This document shows, one piece after another, positions 1 to 8,886 of a stretch of 64,000 nucleotides of DNA. The stretch is from contig NZ_BCTT01000011.1 in assembly GCF_001590905.1 (NCBI RefSeq), forward strand, positions 62,001 through 126,000, read 5' to 3'. The translations under genes were made by a program, and so were the position numbers. The notes under the pieces are model-generated. The model saw nothing but the letters and a program-made list of their open reading frames with translations. It was not told where the DNA came from and searched no databases. Position 1 is the first letter of the stretch; the number at the start of each line of letters is the position of its first letter. The stretch comes from Serratia grimesii NBRC 13537. GTDB lineage: Bacteria > Pseudomonadota > Gammaproteobacteria > Enterobacterales > Enterobacteriaceae.

Positions 1-586
1 TTATCTCATCTAATGGGAATAATCCGTTTCGGGATGCTAGCATTAATGAGAAGAAAATTAAAAATAATAGTAGTGGTATTGCTTTTTTGTTTAATTTCAT
101 CATGATAAGGATGGAAAATGCTAGGTAAAAGAACATTTCATATATCAGAGTCCATCCTTGAGCTAGTATTGGTGGCGTGATTTTACCATTGGTTATGCCA
201 TACGGAACTAAGAGATATGATGCGATGATTTGCCCTATGTCAAAATTATATGTACGCATGGCTAGGCCAACTGCCCATAATGATATAAATACTGTCAGGT
301 ATATCCAATATAAAGGATAGATCCTTACTATCCTTTTCCTCAAGAAAATTAATCCATATTGCAAGTCAAATATTTTATTCTTGGTGGTGTAAGACATTAT
401 ATAACCACTTATGGCAAAAAACACATATACCCCTATATTACCCATGTTAATCGTTTTTTTTAGGAGCGTATCAACGAAAGGCATTCCCGTCGAATGATAA
501 AGTGAGAACTGAGTTACTGTATGATCTATGACAACCAGCATTGCGGCTATTGCCCTAGCATACTGTAATGATTCTAGTTTTTTCAT
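1..586 (-). CDS. Acyltransferase 3 family membrane protein (partial)
   Basis: Reading frame open from an ATG at 586 to the left window edge, so only the first 195 or so residues are visible and the C-terminus is outside. The start MKKLESLQYARAIAAMLVVI followed by DH is the family signature of acyltransferase 3 (OafA/YrhL-like) integral membrane enzymes, which move acetyl or other acyl groups onto polysaccharides; the histidine after 'VVID' is the usual conserved one. Hydrophobic stretches follow at about residues 50-65, 90-112, 145-160 and 168-185. The gene is distinctly AT-rich compared with the core genes from 2.6 kb onward, which suggests horizontal acquisition. The substrate cannot be told from sequence; surface polysaccharide modification is the usual role. 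Confidence 0.75.
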   Translation of the reverse strand, partial: MKKLESLQYARAIAAMLVVIDHTVTQFSLYHSTGMPFVDTLLKKTINMGNIGVYVFFAISGYIMSYTTKNKIFDLQYGLIFLRKRIVRIYPLYWIYLTVFISLWAVGLAMRTYNFDIGQIIASYLLVPYGITNGKITPPILAQGWTLIYEMFFYLAFSILIMMKLNKKAIPLLLFLIFFSLMLASRNGLFPLDEI

Positions 587-1380
587 GGCTACCTTTTCAT
601 TAAAGTGATTATGGTATGTGTAATGTCAACTTTGTGGCATTTTGGTTTGTATGATCTCTACTCAATAGATTAGTCTAATCTTGAACTATCCCATTGGACC
701 ACCCATAAAAAGAGATAAAAAACCACTGAATATTTCCATTTATTAATTAATTGTAAATATAGCAGCTGAGTGGTACTCATTCATTCTCCAGACAGAATTG
801 GTTAGGTATGACTCTGACCTAGACATCTGCTTATGATATGGGGATTTAAAGTTGTATTCCAGCAACTATTTCTCTAGTTAGTGTCCTTTTGTCTTTGCCA
901 TGTAAAAGTCATAACGCACTGTTGCAGTTTTTTCAGCTTGAGCAATCTTATGCTTGTGCGCTGAAGCCAAGAGTGTAAATGTGTCCTGTTCGTCTAGGTT
1001 CTACATATAATGTCTGAAGGGAATTACATGAGTAAGTTATGCTTGATTTTTCTATTGTTAGTATCATTTCATGCACTAACTTAGCGTGGAAAATGGCCAA
1101 TCTAATGCAGGGTTACAATGATTTTTTTTCAATATTTCAGAATAATCCCATAAAAAAGGGGGCCTAATGCAGCATAACATGTTAAGCCTATACCCACTGA
1201 TTTTCTAAATGCTACATTGATTATAACCATGTAGATTTCGGGTGTAATTTAAAGTTAAAGAATGCGAAAGATTAACCTTAATGCCTATATGTGATTTTTT
1301 ATGACTACACCAATGGCATTAAATCTATGTGCGTTGTGCGTTGTGCGTTGTGCGTATGGATGGTTGATCGTTTTATCTTC
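587..1380. other. AT-rich intergenic stretch without a recognisable gene
   Basis: Nearly 800 bases of AT-rich DNA between the acyltransferase start and the IS remnant. I see no long reading frame on either strand. It contains a very short frame at 1028-1084 (18 codons, hydrophobic, with a GAAGGGA sequence upstream) and a four-copy 7-base tandem repeat at 1328-1355. Promoters for the acyltransferase must lie near 590-720 but none is convincing. Confidence 0.6.
1328..1355. repeat. Four tandem copies of TGTGCGT
   Basis: Four perfect head-to-tail copies of the heptamer TGTGCGT lie 26 bases before the terminal inverted repeat of the IS remnant. Perfect short tandem repeats of this kind vary in copy number by replication slippage. 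No reading frame crosses it, so phase variation of a protein is not supported. Confidence 0.85.
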
Positions 1381-1409
1381 TGACCTGCCCCCAGTATTAG
1401 ATACAACCG

Positions 1410-2275
1410 TCAGTTAGTAATGTCGGTTTGTTTATCTTCACATTTTCCATTTCGCCACCGTGCTGCAAACTCTGATGGCGTCTGATAATTCAGTGCCGAA
1501 TGTGGACGACACTCGTTATAATCCTGCCGCCAGTCATTAATGATTTTCCTGGCGTAAACGATATCGCTGAACCAGTGCTCATTCAGACATTCATCGCGAA
1601 ATCGTCCGTTAAAACTCTCAATAAATCCGTTCTGCGTTGGCTTGCCCGGCTGGGTTAAGCGCAACTCAACACCATGCTCAAAGGCCCATTGATCCAGTGC
1701 GCGGCAAGTGAACTCCGGCCCCTGGTCAGTTCTTATTGTCGCCGGATAGCCTCGAAACAGTGCAATGCTGTCCAGAATACGCGTGACCTGAGCGCCTGAA
1801 ATCCCGAATGCGGTGGTAATTGTCAGACACTCCTTCGTGAAGTCGTCTACACAGGTCAGGCACTTTATCCTGCGGCCGATGGCCAGCGCGTCCATGACGA
1901 AATCCATCGACCAGGTTAGGTTGGGTTGGGCGCTGCTGGGCGGAGCAGCGGCAGATGTTCCATTGCCAGTCCTTTACGACGTCGTCTGCGTTTTACACCC
2001 AGCCCACTGAGATGATAAAGGCGGTACACGCGTTTGTGATTAACCTGAAGGCCTTCACGGCGCAGTAACTGCCAGATGCGGCGGTAGCCAAAACGCCTGC
2101 GCTCCAGTGCCAGCTCAATAATGCGCCCTGATAAATGCGCATCAGCCGCCGGACGCTGAGCCTCGTAGCGGCAGGTTGACAGAGACAAACCTGTAAGCCT
2201 GCAGGCACGACGTTGCGACAGACCGGTCGCATCACACATAAACTCAACGGCTTCCCGCTTCTGGCCTGTCGTCAG
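1410..2275 (-). pseudogene. IS3-family transposase orfB, frameshifted
   Basis: Two frames together make one orfB product. The N-terminal part (2275 down to 1916) carries the HTH_21-like region with RRFGYRRIWQLLRREG. The C-terminal part (from about 1925 to 1410) is the rve integrase core: MDFVMDAL with the first Asp, IRTDQGPEF with the second Asp, and [19 protein letters not shown] with the Glu, a complete DDE triad. The break lies near 1920, where the gene-sense sequence has CCCAA twice in tandem; removing one copy restores the expected A-P-N-L-T-W-S-M-D reading. The 5-base duplication therefore inactivates the gene. Part of the IS remnant next to dusA. Confidence 0.85.
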
Positions 2276-2508
2276 TACTTTCGCCCCAGAGCCACCTGAA
2301 GTGCCTCCTTATCCAGCATGGCTTCGGCAAGCAGCTTCTTGAGTCTGGCATTCTCTTCCTCAAGCGACTTCAGGCGTTTAACCTCGGGCACCTCCATACC
2401 GCCATACTTCTTGCGCCAGGTGTAAAAGGTGGCGTCGGAAATGGCGTGCTTACGGCAGAGTTCACGGGCAGAAATCCCGGTTTCAGCCTCGCGGAGAATA
2501 CTGATGAT
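2272..2508 (-). pseudogene. IS3-family transposase orfA, 5'-truncated
   Basis: Frame reading IISILREAETGISARELCRK then an HTH and a C-terminal leucine-zipper-like run (LEEENARLKKLLAEAML), typical of IS3-family OrfA, the DNA-binding partner made alone or fused to OrfB by -1 frameshifting. Only 78 codons remain. The codon before the first Ile is TAG, and upstream of it the similarity ends without a start codon, so roughly the first dozen residues and the IS end are gone. The stop TGA at 2274-2272 overlaps the beginning of orfB, as is usual. Confidence 0.8.
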
Positions 2509-2578
2509 CTAGTAGGTAACGGTTTAATCATGCTTTTGTATTCATTTTCCTTTTTTGTCGTCTGGCTACACGGCAGTT

Positions 2579-2607
2579 TTCCCAATACCACCGATTGTCG
2601 GTATAAT
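2579..2607 (+). promoter_or_regulatory. Candidate sigma-70 promoter of dusA
   Basis: A perfect TATAAT -10 hexamer lies at 2602-2607, 65 bases before the dusA start, just beyond the IS remnant. The -35 region (TTCCCA, 17-base spacing) is poor. Confidence 0.45.
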
Positions 2608-2671
2608 AGCCGTTTGCGGCAGTACGCCGTTTGTTGAATCCCAGACAGAATCAGGTAGCCAGTAGCCCAGC

Positions 2672-3691
2672 ATGACGACAGACAATAACGCCTCAAAATA
2701 CGCCGCCAATCGTTTCTCCATCGCGCCAATGCTCGACTGGACCGATCGTCATTGCCGTTACTTTCACCGCCTGTTGACCAAGGAAACGCTGCTGTACACC
2801 GAGATGGTGACTACCGGGGCGATTATCCACGGTAAGGGTGACTATCTGGCTTATAGCGAAGAGGAACATCCAGTTGCACTGCAACTCGGCGGAAGCGATC
2901 CGGCTGCGTTAGCGCACTGTGCCAAACTGGCTGAGCAGCGCGGTTATGACGAGATCAACCTCAATGTCGGTTGCCCATCCGATCGCGTTCAGAATGGCAT
3001 GTTCGGGGCCTGCCTGATGGGGCAGGCAACGTTGGTTGCTGATTGCATTAAGGCGATGCGCGACGTGGTGTCGATCCCCGTGACGGTGAAAACCCGTATT
3101 GGCATTGACGACCAGGACAGTTACGAATTTTTGTGTGATTTTATCGATACCGTTGCCGGGCGTGGCGAGTGCGATATGTTCACAATTCATGCGCGTAAAG
3201 CCTGGCTCTCAGGTCTGAGCCCGAAAGAGAACCGTGAGGTACCGCCATTGGATTATCCACGTGTGTACCAGTTAAAACGTGATTTCCCAACGCTGACCTT
3301 GGCCATTAACGGTGGGGTAAAAACGCTGGAAGAGGCGAAACAGCACCTGCTGCATCTGGATGGCGTAATGATGGGGCGCGAAGCCTATCAGAATCCGGGT
3401 ATTTTGGCGCGGGTTGACAGTGAACTGTTTGGCAAGAAGACAGACGTTATGGACAGCATAGCGATTGTCGAGTCGCTGTATCCGTACATCGAACGCGAGC
3501 TGTCGAATGGCACTTATTTGGGTCACATTACCCGCCATATTCTAGGTTTGTTCCAGGGAGTTCCGGGAGCACGTCAGTGGCGCCGGCACCTGAGCGAAAA
3601 TGCACATAAGCCAGGGGCCGATGCGCGTGTGGTTGAGCAGGCGCTGAATTTAGTGCGTTTGCCGCGTACCGAGATGGCGGAATCGGTATAA
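2672..3691 (+). CDS. dusA: tRNA-dihydrouridine(20/20a) synthase DusA
   Basis: Reduces uridine 20 and 20a in the tRNA D-loop using FMN and NADPH, in the cytoplasm. The 339-residue protein fits the DusA family (E. coli about 330-345). Visible marks are the N-terminal FMN-barrel start [20 protein letters not shown], the catalytic cysteine at about residue 101 in [19 protein letters not shown], and [19 protein letters not shown] with conserved barrel residues. It opens the block dusA-pspG-qorA seen in E. coli. The gene is intact although dusA is a known attachment target for islands and prophages, and foreign DNA lies directly upstream. An intrinsic terminator follows. Confidence 0.97.
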   Translation: MTTDNNASKYAANRFSIAPMLDWTDRHCRYFHRLLTKETLLYTEMVTTGAIIHGKGDYLAYSEEEHPVALQLGGSDPAALAHCAKLAEQRGYDEINLNVGCPSDRVQNGMFGACLMGQATLVADCIKAMRDVVSIPVTVKTRIGIDDQDSYEFLCDFIDTVAGRGECDMFTIHARKAWLSGLSPKENREVPPLDYPRVYQLKRDFPTLTLAINGGVKTLEEAKQHLLHLDGVMMGREAYQNPGILARVDSELFGKKTDVMDSIAIVESLYPYIERELSNGTYLGHITRHILGLFQGVPGARQWRRHLSENAHKPGADARVVEQALNLVRLPRTEMAESV

Positions 3692-3720
3692 AATTTGACT
3701 AAAAGTTAGTTTTTTTGACC

Positions 3721-3754
3721 AGGCATGTTGCGCGCTGTGACATGCCTTTTTTTT
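3721..3754 (+). terminator. Intrinsic terminator of dusA
   Basis: AGGCATGT at 3721-3728 pairs with ACATGCCT at 3740-3747, followed by seven T. Lies 30 bases after the dusA stop. Confidence 0.85.
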
Positions 3755-3785
3755 AATTTCAATCACTTAGTTCCGTCGTTGTTTC

Positions 3786-3801
3786 TGGCATGCTTTTTGT
3801 A
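3786..3801 (+). promoter_or_regulatory. Sigma-54 promoter of pspG
   Basis: TGGCATG (3786-3792), four bases, TTGTA (3797-3801): the -24 GG and -12 element of an RpoN promoter with the correct spacing, close to the consensus TGGCACG-N4-TTGCA. In E. coli pspG is driven by sigma-54 with the enhancer-binding protein PspF; the upstream enhancer site is not identified here. Confidence 0.8.
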
Positions 3802-3841
3802 ATAACTCAGCAGATACCTCGTTTTGCGAAGGAGCAAAATC

Positions 3842-4060
3842 ATGCTGGAACTCTTCTTTCTTATCGGTTTTGTCGTCATGCTGATGGTGACCGGGATTTC
3901 GCTGTTGGGCGTGTTCGCCGCGTTACTGGTGGCAGCGGCATTTATGTTGATTGGCGGTCTGTTTGCGATGGTGATTAAGCTGTTGCCGTGGCTGATTCTG
4001 GCTGTTGTGGGTGTGTGGATATACCGTTCGATGCAGAAACCACAAATCCGGCGTTATTGA
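3842..4060 (+). CDS. pspG: Phage shock protein G
   Basis: A 72-residue inner-membrane protein (E. coli PspG 80) with hydrophobic segments at about residues 3-40 and 43-60 and a basic tail. It belongs to the phage shock response that protects membrane potential under envelope stress. The ATG at 3842 is preferred over one at 3824 because AAGGAGC sits 7 bases upstream and the protein then begins MLELFFLIGF like its homologues. The gene is monocistronic: a sigma-54 promoter stands 40 bases upstream and a hairpin at 4151 follows. Position between dusA and qorA is as in E. coli. Confidence 0.93.
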   Translation: MLELFFLIGFVVMLMVTGISLLGVFAALLVAAAFMLIGGLFAMVIKLLPWLILAVVGVWIYRSMQKPQIRRY

Positions 4061-4150
4061 TTTTTTGTCGAATAATCAGTCGGTCACGCTGAAATATACG
4101 CAACAGACTTGCTCTGAATGCGGCAGCGATCACAGCTTGGTGCTTTAAAT

Positions 4151-4177
4151 GCTAATGCGCCGCATTAGCCATGTTTT
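4151..4177 (+). terminator. Terminator-like hairpin after pspG
   Basis: GCTAATGCG (4151-4159) and CGCATTAGC (4161-4169) form a 9-base perfect inverted repeat followed after four bases by six T. Confidence 0.6.
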
Positions 4178-4323
4178 TTGCGTTTCCGGGCTGTTAGGAT
4201 GTTTGTCGATGCAGCGATGCGACCTATTTCATCACCGCAAGAGACAGTAATACCAAATATGCGTGTTGCTCAAGCAACCCCTGTCTCTGGCGGACTCTGC
4301 TCTACCCCTACAAACGCAGTAAT

Positions 4324-4351
4324 AAAAAGGGCTCCTTACGGAGTCCTTTTT
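4324..4351. terminator. Intrinsic terminator of qorA, usable in both directions
   Basis: AAAAAGGGCTCC, loop TTAC, GGAGTCCTTTTT. A-run and T-run flank the stem, so it can stop transcripts of qorA (minus) and any plus-strand transcript from the pspG side. Confidence 0.8.
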
Positions 4352-4379
4352 ATTTGTCATAACGGCCCAGTGGGCGATC

Positions 4380-5369
4380 TCAACGCCCAGGAATCAGCAG
4401 GCTTGAACCGCTGGTGTTGCGGCTTTCCAGTACCTGATGCGCGCGCTGTGCGTCGGCCAATGCAAACTTCTGCTCTTCTTTAACGTCGACCTTGATGGCT
4501 CCGCTGCCGATCAGTGAGAACAGTTCATTACTGGCAAACTGCAGTTCAGCACGGTTGGTAATGTAGCCGTTAAGGGAAGGGCGGGTGACATACAGCGAAC
4601 CTTTTTGGTTAAGCAGCGCCAAATCGACACCGGTAACCGGGCCGGAGGCATTGCCGAAACTGACCATCAACCCACGTCGCTTCAGACTATTGAGCGAGCT
4701 CTGCCAGGTACTTTGCCCAACAGAGTCATACACCACACCGACTTTCTCCCCCTGCGTCAGTTCAGCCACGCGCTGGGCGATGTCTTCCTTATGGTAATTG
4801 ATGGTTGCCCACGCACCGGCACGTTTTGCCAGCTCGGCTTTGTCGTCGGAACCTACGCTGCCAATCAATTTTGCCCCAAGCGCTTTGGCCCATTGGCAGG
4901 CAATCAACCCGACGCCACCTGCGGCGGCATGGAACAGGAATATTTCACCTGGCTGTACTTCATGAGTTTGTCGCAAGAGATAGTGTACCGTCAGCCCTTT
5001 AAGGAAAGAGGCTGCGCCTTGCTCAAAGCTCAGGTTGTGCGGCAATATCGCCACTTTTTCAACCGCAACGTTGTGCACTTCACTATAGGCACCGAGTGAC
5101 GACTGAGCGTAAACCACCCGGTCACCGGGCTTCAGTGCGGTGACACCCGCACCGACCTTAATGACGACGCCGGCGGCTTCGGTACCCAATCCACTGGGCA
5201 GGGTGGCCGGTGGGTACAGCCCACTACGCACGTAGGTGTCGATATAGTTGATGCCGATCGCTTTGTTTTCGACCTGCACTTCGCCGGCGGTTGGGTCTAC
5301 GGGTGTAAAATCAACGTATTGCAACACTTCTGGGCCGCCGGTGGCGGAGAATTGAATGCGCTTTGCCAT
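4380..5369 (-). CDS. qorA: NADPH:quinone oxidoreductase QorA
   Basis: Cytosolic zinc-free member of the medium-chain dehydrogenase/reductase family that reduces quinones with NADPH. Length 329 residues against 327 in E. coli. The N-terminal GroES-like domain (VLQYVDFTPVDPTAGEVQVE, GLGTEAAGVVIKVG) is followed by a Rossmann domain with the nucleotide motif AAAGGVGLIACQWAKALGA at about residue 150. No zinc-binding cysteines are present, as expected. A GAGGT ribosome site lies 6-10 bases before the ATG at 5369. It is convergent with pspG and divergent from dnaB, as in E. coli. Confidence 0.95.
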   Translation of the reverse strand: MAKRIQFSATGGPEVLQYVDFTPVDPTAGEVQVENKAIGINYIDTYVRSGLYPPATLPSGLGTEAAGVVIKVGAGVTALKPGDRVVYAQSSLGAYSEVHNVAVEKVAILPHNLSFEQGAASFLKGLTVHYLLRQTHEVQPGEIFLFHAAAGGVGLIACQWAKALGAKLIGSVGSDDKAELAKRAGAWATINYHKEDIAQRVAELTQGEKVGVVYDSVGQSTWQSSLNSLKRRGLMVSFGNASGPVTGVDLALLNQKGSLYVTRPSLNGYITNRAELQFASNELFSLIGSGAIKVDVKEEQKFALADAQRAHQVLESRNTSGSSLLIPGR

Positions 5370-5549
5370 TTCATTACCTCGTGTGGGTGTCTCATTTCAC
5401 CCTACGCGTTTTAGTATCGGTGATCCAGTTTGCCCTTGCGCAGATTGATACCTTTTTTGCATCGGTTATGCCGCAGGAATCACAGATAAAAATCACGTAT
5501 ACTCTCGCGTCAGGATTCTCCATTCGCAACCGGATAAAGAATACGCTTC

Positions 5550-6974
5550 ATGGCAGGAAAAAAACCAACCAACAAAACAAACGCGGACGAAGCCAGAGAT
5601 CGTCCACGAGATCGCCAGATGGAAGGGCTGAAGATGCCGCCACATTCGCTGGAGGCGGAACAGTCCGTGTTGGGCGGTTTGATGCTGGATAACGAACGCT
5701 GGGACAACGTGGCGGAACGCGTTGTTGCCAACGACTTCTTCAGCCGCCCGCACCGTCTGATCTTTACCGAGATGCAGCGCCTGCTGGAAATGAGCCGGCC
5801 TATCGATCTGATCACGCTGTCCGAATCGCTGGAACAGCGGGGCGAGCTGGATTCTGTCGGTGGCTTCGCCTATTTGGCAGAGCTATCGAAAAATACCCCA
5901 AGTGCTGCCAACATTGGCGCTTATGCAGATATCGTACGCGAACGTGCGGTAGTGCGTGAGATGATCTCGGTGGCTAATGAGATTGCTGACGCCGGTTATG
6001 ATCCGCAAGGGCGCAGCAGTGAAGACTTGCTCGATCTGGCTGAATCACGTGTATTCCAAATTGCGGAAAATCGCGCCAGCAAAGATGAAGGCCCGAAAGG
6101 TATCGAACGCATCCTGGAGGATACGGTTGCACGCATTGAGCAGTTGTATCAGCAGCCGCATGATGGCGTTACCGGGGTGGATACCGGCTATCAGGATCTC
6201 AATAAGAAAACCGCAGGTTTGCAAAAGTCGGATCTGATCATCGTTGCCGCTCGTCCTTCGATGGGTAAAACCACCTTCGCCATGAACTTGTGCGAACACG
6301 CTGCGATGACGCAGGAAAAACCGGTACTGATCTTCAGCCTTGAAATGCCAGGCAACCAGATCATGATGCGTATGCTGGCGTCGCTGTCGCGCGTTGACCA
6401 AACACGTATCCGTACCGGCCAGCTTGATGACGAGGACTGGGCGCGTATTTCCAGCACCATGGGCATTTTGCTGGAGAAGCGCAATATGTACATTGATGAC
6501 TCCTCCGGCCTGACGCCAACCGAAGTACGTTCCCGTGCGCGTCGTATTTTCCGTGAGCATGATGGCCTTAGCCTGATCATGATTGACTACCTGCAGTTGA
6601 TGCGTGTGCCCTCTTTGTCCGACAACCGTACGCTGGAGATTGCTGAAATCTCCCGTTCACTGAAAGCGTTGGCGAAAGAGCTGCAAGTGCCTGTGGTGGC
6701 GCTGTCGCAGTTGAACCGAAGCCTGGAGCAGCGTGCCGACAAACGTCCGGTCAACTCCGACCTGCGTGAGTCTGGCTCCATCGAGCAGGATGCCGACCTG
6801 ATTATGTTCATCTACCGTGATGAGGTTTATCACGAGAACAGCGATCTGAAAGGGATTGCCGAAATTATTTTAGGTAAGCAACGTAACGGCCCAATCGGTT
6901 CCGTGCGCCTGACCTTTAACGGCCAGTGGTCGCGTTTCGATAACTACGCGGGGCCACAATATGATGACGAATAA
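5550..6974 (+). CDS. dnaB: Replicative DNA helicase DnaB
   Basis: Hexameric 5'-3' helicase that unwinds DNA at the replication fork and recruits primase. 474 residues (E. coli 471). The N-terminal primase-interacting domain starts at SLEAEQSVLGG (about residue 33); the RecA-like motor has Walker A ARPSMGKTT at 234-242, Walker B LSLIMIDYLQLM and the arginine-finger region near the C-terminus. It is divergent from qorA and followed 17 bases later by alr. The ATG at 5550 gives the basic leader MAGKKPTNKTN seen in enteric homologues. Confidence 0.98.
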   Translation: MAGKKPTNKTNADEARDRPRDRQMEGLKMPPHSLEAEQSVLGGLMLDNERWDNVAERVVANDFFSRPHRLIFTEMQRLLEMSRPIDLITLSESLEQRGELDSVGGFAYLAELSKNTPSAANIGAYADIVRERAVVREMISVANEIADAGYDPQGRSSEDLLDLAESRVFQIAENRASKDEGPKGIERILEDTVARIEQLYQQPHDGVTGVDTGYQDLNKKTAGLQKSDLIIVAARPSMGKTTFAMNLCEHAAMTQEKPVLIFSLEMPGNQIMMRMLASLSRVDQTRIRTGQLDDEDWARISSTMGILLEKRNMYIDDSSGLTPTEVRSRARRIFREHDGLSLIMIDYLQLMRVPSLSDNRTLEIAEISRSLKALAKELQVPVVALSQLNRSLEQRADKRPVNSDLRESGSIEQDADLIMFIYRDEVYHENSDLKGIAEIILGKQRNGPIGSVRLTFNGQWSRFDNYAGPQYDDE

Positions 6975-6991
6975 TCAGCTAAGGAACTGAA

Positions 6992-8071
6992 ATGAAAGCG
7001 GCAACCGCTGTAATCGACCGCCGCGCTCTGCGACATAATCTGCAACAGGTGCGCCGCCAGGCGCCACAAAGCCGCCTGATTGCCGTTGTGAAAGCAAACG
7101 CTTATGGACATGGCCTGCTGGAAACAGCGCACACCCTGCAAGATGCCGACTGCTATGGCGTGGCACGCATTGGCGAAGCGCTGATGCTGCGTTCTGGTGG
7201 CATCGTCAAACCCATCCTGATGTTGGAAGGCTTCTTCTCCGCCGAAGATCTGCCGGTGTTAGTGGCCAATAACATTGAAACTGCCGTGCATAGTATTGAA
7301 CAGCTTGAAGCACTGGAGCAGGCCACGCTGTCACGTCCGGTGCCGGTGTGGATGAAGTTGGACACCGGCATGCATCGCCTGGGCGTACGCCCGGAGCAGG
7401 CTGAGGCCTTCTATCAGCGTTTGAGTGCCTGCCGTAACGTCGTACAGCCGGTCAATATCATGAGTCACTTCAGCCGCGCCGATGAACCTGAATCCGACAC
7501 GACGCTGAAGCAAATGCAGTGTTTTGAGAACTTTGCCCGTGGCAAGCCGGGCCAGCGTTCGATCGCTGCCTCTGGTGGTACTCTGCTGTGGCCGGATGCA
7601 CACAATGAATGGGTTCGTCCGGGTATTATCCTATACGGTGTTTCGCCGATGGAAGGTTCTAATGGCTGTCAGTTCGATCTGCAACCAGCCATGACGCTGA
7701 AATCGAACCTGATTGCGGTACGTGAGCACAAGGCCGGTGAATCTGTAGGTTACGGCGGCACCTGGGTGAGTGAAGGGGATACCCGCTTGGGCGTGGTGGC
7801 GATGGGCTATGGCGACGGCTATCCGCGCAGTGCACCTTCCGGCACCCCTGTGTGGCTCAACGGTCGTGAAGTCCCCATAGTCGGTCGCGTGTCGATGGAC
7901 ATGATGTCGGTCGATCTGGGGCCTGATGCGACGGATAAGGTTGGCGATGAAGTGGTGTTGTGGGGGAAAGCGTTGCCCGTTGAACGCATTGCAGCCTGCA
8001 CCGGCATCAGCGCTTATGAACTGATTACCAAGCTGACACAGCGTGTAGCGATGGAATATATCGGCGAATAG
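6992..8071 (+). CDS. alr: Alanine racemase, biosynthetic
   Basis: PLP enzyme interconverting L- and D-alanine, supplying D-Ala for peptidoglycan. 359 residues, the same as E. coli Alr. The PLP lysine is K34 in [11 protein letters not shown] and the second catalytic base is Tyr254 in [10 protein letters not shown]; the C-terminal beta domain contains [11 protein letters not shown]. It starts 17 bases after dnaB with AAGGA as ribosome site, so it is probably cotranscribed. In E. coli tyrB follows directly; here two extra genes intervene. Confidence 0.98.
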   Translation: MKAATAVIDRRALRHNLQQVRRQAPQSRLIAVVKANAYGHGLLETAHTLQDADCYGVARIGEALMLRSGGIVKPILMLEGFFSAEDLPVLVANNIETAVHSIEQLEALEQATLSRPVPVWMKLDTGMHRLGVRPEQAEAFYQRLSACRNVVQPVNIMSHFSRADEPESDTTLKQMQCFENFARGKPGQRSIAASGGTLLWPDAHNEWVRPGIILYGVSPMEGSNGCQFDLQPAMTLKSNLIAVREHKAGESVGYGGTWVSEGDTRLGVVAMGYGDGYPRSAPSGTPVWLNGREVPIVGRVSMDMMSVDLGPDATDKVGDEVVLWGKALPVERIAACTGISAYELITKLTQRVAMEYIGE

Positions 8072-8118
8072 CTTCTCGTGGGGCCAGCAACCATGTGCTG
8101 GCCCTGATCATGTTCGTG

Positions 8119-8886
8119 TTACTTCTTTACTGCCAACCATTGATCGATAATGCTTTGATACTCACCGGTCGCTTTGGCCAGGTGCAGCCACTGATCCACA
8201 TACAATTTCCAACTCAAATCATCACGCGGCAGCATGTAGGCTTTTTCGCCGTATTGCATCGGTTTGTTCGGGTTTACCGCACACAGCTTCGGATAGCGTT
8301 TTTGCTGATATAACGCTTCGGAAGCGTCGGTGATCATCACATCGGCTTTCTTGTCGACTAACTGCTGGAAAATTCCCACATTATCATGGGTTAGCGTCAG
8401 CTTGGCTTTGGGCAGATAGGCGTGAACGAAGGCTTCGTTGGTGCCACCCGCCGGTTCAAGCAGGCGTACCGACGGTTTATTGATCTGGTCGATGGTGCGG
8501 TATTTCTTCACGTCGGTGCAGCGCACTAACGGGATTTTGCCGTCCGTATCCAGCTTATCGGCAAAGAACACTTGCCTCTGTCGTTGCAGCGTGACGGAGA
8601 TCCCGCCCATAGCGATGTCGCACTTACCGGCGACAAAATCAGGCGTCAGGGTTTTCCAACTGGTTTTCACCCATTTCACTTTGGCTCCCAGGCTCTTTGC
8701 CAGCGATTCCGCCATAGTGATATCAATACCTTCATAGCTGCCGTCTTCTTTCAGGAAGGTATAGGGCTTGTAATCGCCAGTCGTGCACACTTCCAACGTG
8801 CCCTGTTGAATAACCTTATCCAGGTGTGATTGGGCGCTGGCGCTCCCGGCGGCAACCAGCAGTGCGAGAGGTAATAGCTTTTTCAT
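8119..8886 (-). CDS. pheC: Periplasmic cyclohexadienyl dehydratase-like protein (PheC family)
   Basis: 255 residues with a signal peptide (MKKLLPLALLVAAGSASA, cut before QSH) and the fold of a type-2 solute-binding protein. Sequence features match Pseudomonas aeruginosa PheC: TTGDYKPYTF, DIAMGGISVTLQRQRQ, PAGGTNEAF, a TDASEA segment carrying the catalytic-type glutamate, LCAVNP and EKAYMLPRDD. PheC decarboxylates and dehydrates prephenate or arogenate to phenylpyruvate or phenylalanine in the periplasm. A plain amino-acid-binding protein of an ABC transporter is the alternative, but no permease genes are adjacent. It sits between alr and an Lrp-type regulator with tyrB beyond, which suits aromatic amino-acid metabolism. 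Confidence 0.75.
   Translation of the reverse strand: MKKLLPLALLVAAGSASAQSHLDKVIQQGTLEVCTTGDYKPYTFLKEDGSYEGIDITMAESLAKSLGAKVKWVKTSWKTLTPDFVAGKCDIAMGGISVTLQRQRQVFFADKLDTDGKIPLVRCTDVKKYRTIDQINKPSVRLLEPAGGTNEAFVHAYLPKAKLTLTHDNVGIFQQLVDKKADVMITDASEALYQQKRYPKLCAVNPNKPMQYGEKAYMLPRDDLSWKLYVDQWLHLAKATGEYQSIIDQWLAVKK

Larger units (their letters stand above)
1381..2512 (-). mobile_element. Decayed IS3-family insertion sequence remnant
   Basis: The left terminus TGACCTGCCCCC at 1381 has the TG start and C-run of IS3-family ends (IS407/IS51-like group by protein similarity). Going inward on the minus strand are orfB (DDE transposase) and orfA (helix-turn-helix). The opposite terminus is missing: sequence similar to orfA stops near 2508, and directly behind it lies the dusA upstream region with no matching inverted repeat or target duplication. 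With orfA truncated and orfB frameshifted, this copy cannot transpose by itself. Confidence 0.85.
4061..4379. other. pspG-qorA intergenic region with several hairpins
   Basis: No protein gene is visible. The stretch holds the pspG terminator-like hairpin (4151-4169), a nested inverted-repeat structure (4240-4288) and the shared terminator at 4324-4351. The second and third together could be a short structured RNA on the plus strand, but no promoter is clear. Confidence 0.5.

Noticed and set aside
1328-1355. CRISPR-like array
   Set aside because: Seven-base units in direct contact without spacers are a simple tandem repeat.
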